Below, one piece after another: positions 58,376 through 64,000 of a stretch of DNA of 64,000 bases. This DNA is from Sandaracinobacteroides hominis (lineage in GTDB: Bacteria; Pseudomonadota; Alphaproteobacteria; Sphingomonadales; Sphingomonadaceae). Within the stretch, counting starts at the first letter, position 1. The number at the start of each line of letters is the position of its first letter. The position numbers and the translations under genes are program-made. The notes below the pieces were generated by a model that was not told where the DNA came from, made no database searches, and saw only the letters and a list, made by a program, of their open reading frames with translations. The stretch lies in the NCBI RefSeq assembly GCF_016464365.1, contig NZ_JADCUC010000001.1:310001-374000 (forward strand), read 5' to 3'.

Positions 58376-60541
58376 TTAGCGGGCCATGAGTTCCGGGAGC
58401 GGGGCCTGATGCGCGAGGCGCAGGGCTTCGACCTGCTGTGCACCGACGCCTTCGACCGCGAGCGCGGCGCCGCCGGTGGCACCGAGGCGGAGGAGTGGGA
58501 CCGGAGCGGCCGGGAGCGTTGCGCCGGGCTTTGTGGTGAAGATGTAGCGGCCCTGATCCTCGCCGAACGCCCATGCGGCGAGCGGCAGGCCGGCAGTGGG
58601 GGCGACGGTTGCGCCGATGCGGCCGGCCATCGCCATTTCTGCCAGCGCGACCAGCAGGCCACCGTCGGCGCAATCATGGACGGCCGTGGCGGTTCCATCG
58701 AGGATGCGGGCGCGGATCCAGTCGCCTGCTGCGCGTTCGGCGGCGAGATCCACCGGCGGCGGGGGGCCTTCTTCCTGACCGCGGCATTCGCGCAGCCAGA
58801 TGGATTGGCCGAGATGGCCTGACTGTGCACCCAGAAGCCAGATGTCCTCGCCTTCGGCCTTGAAGGCGAGGGTTGCGGAGATTTCCCAATCGGCGAGCAG
58901 ACCGACGCCGCCGATTGCCGGGGTGGGGAGGATACCTTGTCCCTCGGTCTCGTTGTAGAGGCTGACGTTGCCGGAGACGACCGGATAGTCGAGCGCCTTG
59001 CAGGCCTCTGCCATGCCCTCGATGCAGCCGACGAACTGGCCCATGATTTCCGGGCGGGTGGGGGCTGCGAAGTTCATGCAATCGGTGATGGCGAGCGGGG
59101 TTGCGCCGACGGCGGTCAAGTTGCGCCAGGTTTCGGCGACGGCCTGTTTCCCACCCTCGACCGGATCGGCGAAGCAATAGCGTGGAGTACAATCGGTGGT
59201 GATCGCCAGACCCTTTTGGGAGCCGTGCACGCGGACAACGGCGGCGTCTCCGCCCGGGCGCTGGACGGTGTCGGCGCCGACCATATGGTCATATTGTTCC
59301 CAGACCCAGCGCCGGGAGGCGAGATCGGGGGAGGCGACCATTTTCGTGAGATCGCCCATCAGGTCGGTGGTGTCCTTGATGGCGCCGAGCGGGGCACGGG
59401 GTGGGGTTTTTACCCATGGGCGGTCGTATTTGGGGGCGTCGTCGCCGATCGGATCGAGCGGCAGGTCGCAGACCATTTCGCCCTTGAACTCGAGCTGCAG
59501 GCGGCCGGTGTCGGTGACTTCGCCGATGACGGCGAAATCCAGCGCCCATTTCCGGAAGATCGCCTCGGCCTGCGGCTCGGCACCGGGCTTCAGGATCATC
59601 AGCATGCGCTCCTGGCTTTCGGAGAGCATCATTTCGTAAGGCGTCATGCCGGTTTCGCGCTGGGGGACATTGTCCATCACCAGCTTCAGGCCGACGCCGC
59701 CCTTCGACGCCATTTCGACGCTGGAAGATGTGAGGCCGGCGGCCCCCATGTCCTGAATGGCGACGATGGCGTCGGTCGCCATCAGCTCCAGGCAGGCCTC
59801 GATCAGCAGCTTTTCCATGAACGGGTCGCCGACCTGCACCGTGGGGCGCTTGCTGTCGGAGTCTTCGTCGAATTCGGCGGACGCCATGGTGGCGCCGTGG
59901 ATGCCGTCGCGGCCGGTTTTCGAGCCGACATAGACGACAGGATTGCCGATACCGGCTGCCGCCGAATAAAAGATCCTGGTCGTACGGGCGAGGCCGACCG
60001 TCATCGCGTTGACGAGGATGTTGCCGTTGTAGGCCGGGTGGAAATTGACTTCGCCGCCGACCGTCGGGACGCCGACGCAATTGCCATAGCCGCCAATGCC
60101 GGCGACGACGCCGCGCAGCAGCTGCTTCGTCCTGGCATGGTCGATGGCGCCGAAACGGAGGGCGTTGAGGTTGGCGACAGGGCGCGCGCCCATGGTGAAG
60201 ACGTCGCGCATGATGCCGCCGACGCCGGTGGCCGCGCCCTGATAGGGCTCGATGAAGCTCGGGTGGTTGTGGCTTTCCATCTTGAAAATGGCGGCGTCGC
60301 CGTCGCCGATGTCGATGACACCGGCGTTTTCGCCCGGCCCCTGGATCACCCAGGGCGCCTTTGTGGGCAGCTTGGCGAGGTGGATTCGGCTGGACTTGTA
60401 GGAGCAATGTTCGGACCACATCACCGAAAAGATGCCGAGTTCCAGCAAGTTGGGCTCGCGGCCGATGGCCTTTAGGATGCGCTGATATTCATCAGGGGCA
60501 AGGCCGTGCTCGGCGACGATTTCGGGGGTGATCGCGGTCAT
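58376..60541 (-). CDS. purL: Phosphoribosylformylglycinamidine synthase subunit PurL
   Basis: This 721-residue small-type PurL catalyses the fourth step of purine synthesis with the separate partners PurQ and PurS (not in the window). The N-terminal '[18 protein letters not shown]', the metal/ATP-binding KMESHNHPS and [16 protein letters not shown] are present, and the second half of the duplicated fold is complete. It is convergent with the PEP-CTERM gene. It has a 113-bp gap to the divergent VOC gene. Confidence 0.97.
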   Translation of the reverse strand: MTAITPEIVAEHGLAPDEYQRILKAIGREPNLLELGIFSVMWSEHCSYKSSRIHLAKLPTKAPWVIQGPGENAGVIDIGDGDAAIFKMESHNHPSFIEPYQGAATGVGGIMRDVFTMGARPVANLNALRFGAIDHARTKQLLRGVVAGIGGYGNCVGVPTVGGEVNFHPAYNGNILVNAMTVGLARTTRIFYSAAAGIGNPVVYVGSKTGRDGIHGATMASAEFDEDSDSKRPTVQVGDPFMEKLLIEACLELMATDAIVAIQDMGAAGLTSSSVEMASKGGVGLKLVMDNVPQRETGMTPYEMMLSESQERMLMILKPGAEPQAEAIFRKWALDFAVIGEVTDTGRLQLEFKGEMVCDLPLDPIGDDAPKYDRPWVKTPPRAPLGAIKDTTDLMGDLTKMVASPDLASRRWVWEQYDHMVGADTVQRPGGDAAVVRVHGSQKGLAITTDCTPRYCFADPVEGGKQAVAETWRNLTAVGATPLAITDCMNFAAPTRPEIMGQFVGCIEGMAEACKALDYPVVSGNVSLYNETEGQGILPTPAIGGVGLLADWEISATLAFKAEGEDIWLLGAQSGHLGQSIWLRECRGQEEGPPPPVDLAAERAAGDWIRARILDGTATAVHDCADGGLLVALAEMAMAGRIGATVAPTAGLPLAAWAFGEDQGRYIFTTKPGATLPAAPVPLLRLGATGGAALAVEGVGAQQVEALRLAHQAPLPELMAR

Positions 60542-60654
60542 GGGGGGGCCTTAGCGAAGTGGGAGGGCGAAGTCACCAATCGGGTTGCGCTGGGGGTGTG
60601 TTCTGTATATGTTCCGATATGCGCAGGGGCATTTGGTATGACAAGGAGGCAGTC

Positions 60655-61122
60655 ATGGCAGTTGATAACCCGCCGGCGGGCTATTCCGGGGCGACTCCGT
60701 ATCTGATCGTGAAGGATGCCGGTTCGGCGATCGATTGGTATGTGAAGGCGCTGGGTGCCACGCTGGTCTATAAAATGGATTGGGGCGGCAAGGTGGGCCA
60801 TGCCGAAATGGCGATCGGCGGCGGGCATTTCATGATGGCCGACGAGTTTCCGGATATGGGGCATCTGTCGCCGCTGTCACGCGGCGGCACGACGGTGAGC
60901 ATGATGGTGTATGTGCCGGATGTGGATGCGGCCCATGCCAGGGCCGTTGCTGCCGGGGCGAAGGAGGATTTTCCGCTGGAGAACAAGCCCTGGGGTGACC
61001 GGGCAGGGATGATCACCGATCCGTTCGGGCATCGCTGGACGCTGGCGACGCATGTGGAGGATGTGCCCTGGGACGAACTGGACCGGCGGATGGCGGACAT
61101 GGCGCCGAAGGGTGGCGATTAG
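60655..61122 (+). CDS. VOC family protein (PhnB/glyoxalase-like)
   Basis: This 155-residue protein of the vicinal-oxygen-chelate fold, PhnB type, has the segments TPYLIVKDAGSAIDWYVKALGA and DPFGHRWTLATH, which are characteristic. It is likely a metal-binding dimer; substrate unknown. The frame is open upstream, but ATG 60655 has a strong AAGGAGG. Its stop lies in a 15-bp tandem duplication. Confidence 0.88.
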   Translation: MAVDNPPAGYSGATPYLIVKDAGSAIDWYVKALGATLVYKMDWGGKVGHAEMAIGGGHFMMADEFPDMGHLSPLSRGGTTVSMMVYVPDVDAAHARAVAAGAKEDFPLENKPWGDRAGMITDPFGHRWTLATHVEDVPWDELDRRMADMAPKGGD

Positions 61123-61149
61123 GAGTTCACGTCCTAGGAGTTCACGTCC
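61120..61149. repeat. 15-bp tandem duplication across two convergent stop codons
   Basis: TAGGAGTTCACGTCC occurs twice head to tail (61120-61134 and 61135-61149). The first copy supplies the stop of the VOC gene, and the second begins with the stop of the convergent P-loop gene. It looks like a recent slippage event that left both proteins intact. Confidence 0.85.
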
Positions 61150-61730
61150 TGGGACAGCAGCTGCTCGATCAGGTCGGCACGCGCCTGGACATCGATCTTG
61201 GGCAGCAGGATGCTTTCGAAGCCCAGCTCTTGATAGGCTGATTTTAGGCGGAGATACTCCTGTTCGGCCTCGGCGAGGCTGTGCTGACGTACGGTGTCGG
61301 CTGCGTAGATCTCGGGCCACGGTGGCGTCAGGAAGACCGTTCGGTTGAATGCAGCGAGTTCCGGCGCAAGCGGGAGTATGGCTTCGCCTGTTGCGTGCTG
61401 CAGGGCGACCGCCGCATCCACCAGGCCGCGGTCAAAGAACACCGGTCCCTTGGTATTGACGAGGGCGAGGGCGATGTCGGCCCTGGCGAGCTCCATGGCG
61501 CGTTGGGCAAAGGCGGCGAGATCTACCCACGGGAGGGCTTGGCCATCGGTCTCCAGTGCTGTGTGGACGATGCGCCGGCCGGGCTCGGGAACCGTGACGT
61601 GGCCGCGGCGGGCGAGTTCGTCGAGCAAGGTTGACTTGCCGCCGCCGGAGCAGCCGGAGAGGATGAAGAAGCGGGGCAGGATGAGAGTCAGGTCATGCCT
61701 CAGTTGGCGGGGAGCCGGGCTGAAATCCAC
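61134..61730 (-). CDS. P-loop ATPase/kinase-like protein (AAA_28 type)
   Basis: This 198-residue protein has the P-loop FILSGCSGGGKST near residue 22. The 'VPEPGRRIV' and 'PVFFDRGLVDAAVALQ' segments are typical of the AAA_28 group, to which the NadR-like protein at 4668 also belongs. The role is unknown. GTG 61730 is used as start, giving a 31-base overlap with the hydrolase gene upstream; the true start could be somewhat later, as no strong ribosome binding site is seen. Confidence 0.75.
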   Translation of the reverse strand: MDFSPAPRQLRHDLTLILPRFFILSGCSGGGKSTLLDELARRGHVTVPEPGRRIVHTALETDGQALPWVDLAAFAQRAMELARADIALALVNTKGPVFFDRGLVDAAVALQHATGEAILPLAPELAAFNRTVFLTPPWPEIYAADTVRQHSLAEAEQEYLRLKSAYQELGFESILLPKIDVQARADLIEQLLSQDVNS

Positions 61731-62551
61731 TGGATGATGTCGTCCATGACTTCCTCGCGGCCGAAATCGTTCAGAAGGTCGTGGTAGTGGCCCTGGTAAA
61801 TTTCCAGCATCTTGTCGGGTGAACCTGCGGTTTCGAAGAAGAGCTTGCTGCCATCCGGGCGTGTGGTCTTGTCGGCGCTGCCGTGGAGGATGAACAGGGG
61901 AAGTGTGATGCGGCGGAATTCGCGCTCCAGCCGCTCGTCGGCGCGGACCAGGGCGGCGACCGTCTGCGTGGGCTGCACCTCGCCTTCGATGAGCGGATCG
62001 GCATACATGGCGGCGACAGTGGCCGGATCGCGGGAGAAATCATCGAACTTGAGCTTCAGCACATGGGCGTGCGGGGTTACCCGGCTGAGGCCCTTCAGCA
62101 GGGTGAGGGCGAAATCCGGGGCATAGACCCGGAAGGCGAAGCTTTCGCAGATCAGGCCGGCGAGCTCTGCCTGATGATCGAGGGTGTAGGTGCAGGAGAC
62201 GACGCCGCCTGCGCTGTGGCCGAGGAGATAAAGCGGCAACCCCGGATGCTGCGCCTTGGCGTGGCGGATGAGGGTGTCGAGATCGGCGACATAGTCTTCG
62301 ATCGATTCCACATAGAAGCGTTCGCCGTCTGACTTGCCGCGGCCGCGCAGATCTAGGGCGTGGACCGCGAAGCCGGCCTTTGCAAGTTCGCTGCCGGCCC
62401 AGAGATACTGGCCGCTGTGGGAATTGACGCCGTGGCAGATGGCGACGACAGCGCGCAGAGCGCCGGGGGGCTGCCAGCGGCGGGTGAAGAGCTTGCCGGC
62501 AGGGCCTTCGAGCCAGGCTTCCTGCGCTGGGATCGGTTGCTCGTCTGCCAT
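61700..62551 (-). CDS. Alpha/beta hydrolase (monoacylglycerol-lipase/lysophospholipase type)
   Basis: This 283-residue serine hydrolase of the Hydrolase_4 group has the nucleophile Ser in LLGHSAGGVV. The acid is in HGSADKTTRPDGS and the His in YQGHYHDLLND. The oxyanion block AICHGVNSHSGQYL and LDLRGRGKSDG fit monoglyceride lipases. There is no signal peptide. It is between the Y-family polymerase and the P-loop gene on the same strand. The frame is open upstream, but ATG 62551 gives the normal length. Confidence 0.88.
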   Translation of the reverse strand: MADEQPIPAQEAWLEGPAGKLFTRRWQPPGALRAVVAICHGVNSHSGQYLWAGSELAKAGFAVHALDLRGRGKSDGERFYVESIEDYVADLDTLIRHAKAQHPGLPLYLLGHSAGGVVSCTYTLDHQAELAGLICESFAFRVYAPDFALTLLKGLSRVTPHAHVLKLKFDDFSRDPATVAAMYADPLIEGEVQPTQTVAALVRADERLEREFRRITLPLFILHGSADKTTRPDGSKLFFETAGSPDKMLEIYQGHYHDLLNDFGREEVMDDIIQWISARLPAN

Positions 62552-62637
62552 GGACCTGCCCCTCCTTGCCTGCGGTCGCGGAAGATGCCGTGAAGATGCC
62601 GGCCGGGCAAGCGACGGCTCGTCGCGGCGGCGGGCGG

Positions 62638-63897
62638 CTATTCGTGGTATTCGGCGGCCGAGGGGATGCGGCCGAAAGCGATGCGGGTGCCGATGCGGCC
62701 GGCGCGGCCAGCGGGTACGGGGCCCAGGGATACGGCGTTGCGGCCGTACTTCGCGTTGATAGAGTCCATGGCGCGGGCGATCTGCAGGGTGGGGCGGGTG
62801 GAACGCTCGAACAGGCTGAGCTGGGTGCCGGCTGCGGGGCGGATGTCGTCGAGGCTTACGCCGATGAGGCGCAGGCGTTCGGGGTAGGGTTTGGCGGCGC
62901 CGATTTCGCGCGTGAGGCGGGGCCAGAGCTGGTTCAGCGCCTCGAGCAGGGGGAAGCTGTCGTCGGTGGGGGCGATCTTGAGGGTGCTGTGCCAGCCGCG
63001 TTTCGATTCGAAGCGGGCGTGCAGCGTAAGGTGGGTGGTGACGCATTCGGCGCGGCGCAGGCGGCTCGCGGCCTTCATCAGCAGGCGGCGGGCGGTGAGG
63101 CGGGCAGTTTCAATGTCGCGCAATTGCGGGGCGAGGACGTGGCTGTGGCCGATGGAGCGGCTTTGCTGGGGCCGTTCGGGCATGTCTTCGCCGTGGAGGG
63201 CGTGCCAGAGGCGGGAGCCGACGACGGAGCCCCAGGCGCTGCCGGCCTGGTTCGGATCCTGGGCGAGGAGCTGGGCCATGCTGTGGATGCCGCGGGCGTT
63301 GAGGCGGGCCTCCATCTTCGCGCCGATGCCTGGGATGTCGCGCAGGGGGAGGGGGATGAGGGCCTGCGGCAAGTCGTGCGACTGCAGCACGGTGAGGCCG
63401 TCGGGCTTTTGCATGTCGGCGGCCATCTTTGCCAGCAGGCGGGAGGGGGCGATGCCGACCGAGGAGGTGAGGCAATCGCCGACGTTGCGGCGGATGCCGG
63501 CCTTGATGCGGCGGGCGAGGGCGATGGCCCGTTCGGGGCTGTTTTCATTGTCCAGCAGGCGGCAGGCGACTTCGTCGATGGAGCAGACGTGGGTGACTGG
63601 GATGTGGCGCCAGACTTCGGCGATGATCTGATCGTGGAAGGTGCCGTAGCGGCTGTGGTCGCCGCCGGCGAAGATCAGCTGGGGGCAGCGTTTTTTCGCT
63701 TCGCCGACGCGCATGCCGGTGTGGATGCCGAAGGCCTTTGCCTCGTAGCTGGCGGCGATGATGGTGCCGCTGGCTATGCCGCCGGGGCCGACAGCGATGG
63801 GTTTTCCGCGCAGTTCCGGGTTCAGCTGCTGCTCGACGCTGGCGAAATAGCTGTTGAGATCGAGGTAGAGCCAGCGGAGGGGACGTTGCGGCGGCAT
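62638..63897 (-). CDS. Y-family DNA polymerase (DinB-like)
   Basis: This 419-residue translesion polymerase has a palm with the first metal-binding Asp13 in YLDLNSYFASVE and the catalytic Asp108-Glu109 in CSIDEVAC. The DIPGIGAKM helix-hairpin-helix and the little-finger domain follow. It resembles a DinB-related branch often annotated ImpB/MucB/SamB-like in alphaproteobacteria more than the classic DinB, and has no clear beta-clamp motif at the C-terminus. The 103 bp after its start to the window end hold no supported gene. Confidence 0.88.
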   Translation of the reverse strand: MPPQRPLRWLYLDLNSYFASVEQQLNPELRGKPIAVGPGGIASGTIIAASYEAKAFGIHTGMRVGEAKKRCPQLIFAGGDHSRYGTFHDQIIAEVWRHIPVTHVCSIDEVACRLLDNENSPERAIALARRIKAGIRRNVGDCLTSSVGIAPSRLLAKMAADMQKPDGLTVLQSHDLPQALIPLPLRDIPGIGAKMEARLNARGIHSMAQLLAQDPNQAGSAWGSVVGSRLWHALHGEDMPERPQQSRSIGHSHVLAPQLRDIETARLTARRLLMKAASRLRRAECVTTHLTLHARFESKRGWHSTLKIAPTDDSFPLLEALNQLWPRLTREIGAAKPYPERLRLIGVSLDDIRPAAGTQLSLFERSTRPTLQIARAMDSINAKYGRNAVSLGPVPAGRAGRIGTRIAFGRIPSAAEYHE

Positions 63898-64000
63898 GTG
63901 TGGAACATAGCAGGAACAGTTGCGCCGGGGAAGCTTGTCCTGCGGAAAGCGGGCTGCAATGGTGGGAGCGGCTAATTCGGGAGCGGCTATGACGGTGCGG

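Noticed and set aside
63959-64000. Possible start of a next gene at the window end
   Set aside because: Only 14 codons are visible, with a small internal duplication (GGGAGCGGCTA); not enough to call.

Overview
The window looks like chromosomal DNA of an alphaproteobacterium of the order Sphingomonadales. It is GC-rich and encodes several proteins with the PEPxxWA-CTERM sorting tail typical of that order. It also carries an alphaproteobacterial arrangement of TCA-cycle genes (sdhCDAB, mdh, sucCD, sucA, sucB, lpdA). The family cannot be fixed from the sequence alone. Nearly all of it is gene-dense housekeeping DNA with short overlaps between neighbours; no insertion sequence, prophage or CRISPR array was seen.

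Layout. 1-7.7 kb: the end of comEC, ligA, a 75-bp tandem repeat, then on the minus strand pnuC, a NadR-like P-loop protein and prmA, then a phosphotransferase/DUF6285/DUF1330 operon. 7.8-23 kb: succinate dehydrogenase, a SPOR lipoprotein, a thioesterase, zapE, and the mdh-sucCD-sucA-sucB-lpdA run, which together supply most of the oxidative half of the TCA cycle. 23-31 kb: a TRIC-type channel, an APC permease, sppA, an rRNA/tRNA uracil methyltransferase, a PEP-CTERM protein and a DUF5694 protein. 31-34 kb: a polyamine pair (deoxyhypusine-synthase-like enzyme and type III PLP decarboxylase) with an unusual leader. 34-38 kb: acpP-like, dapF, mtaB, ftsY and yciB. 38-47 kb: a PEP-CTERM protein, a secreted M17 peptidase, an aldehyde dehydrogenase, a phosphoesterase, cysK, an MFS exporter and a PQQ alcohol dehydrogenase. 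47.4-48.3 kb: two gene remnants joined head to head, then two parS-like palindromes. 48.3-55.4 kb: a DUF1345 protein, a UvrD-type helicase, rsmD, a pseudouridine synthase, an Lrp regulator, trxB and a LysR regulator. 55.4-57 kb: a probable small RNA, two repeat families, tRNA-Ile2(CAU), a MOSC protein and a tiny ORF with an extended ribosome binding site. 57-64 kb: a MAPEG protein, a PEP-CTERM gene behind a sigma-54 promoter, purL, a VOC protein, a P-loop protein, a lipase-like hydrolase and a Y-family polymerase.

The observations most worth following up are: (1) the plus strand is C-rich in genes of both orientations up to about 48-51 kb and G-rich in both orientations afterwards, a change of the type seen at replication origins, and the two parS-like sites lie at it; (2) a compact promoter-to-terminator unit at 55.43-55.61 kb with no ORF but with C-rich anti-Shine-Dalgarno loops, a good candidate trans-acting small RNA; (3) a leader on the decarboxylase gene in which an 18-residue ORF ends one base before the TTG start and the Shine-Dalgarno sequence is paired away; (4) a two-copy multi-hairpin element with compensatory base changes; and (5) a perfect sigma-54 promoter and shared TTAACCAT sites in front of PEP-CTERM genes. 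All of this was read by eye; no searches or statistics were run.
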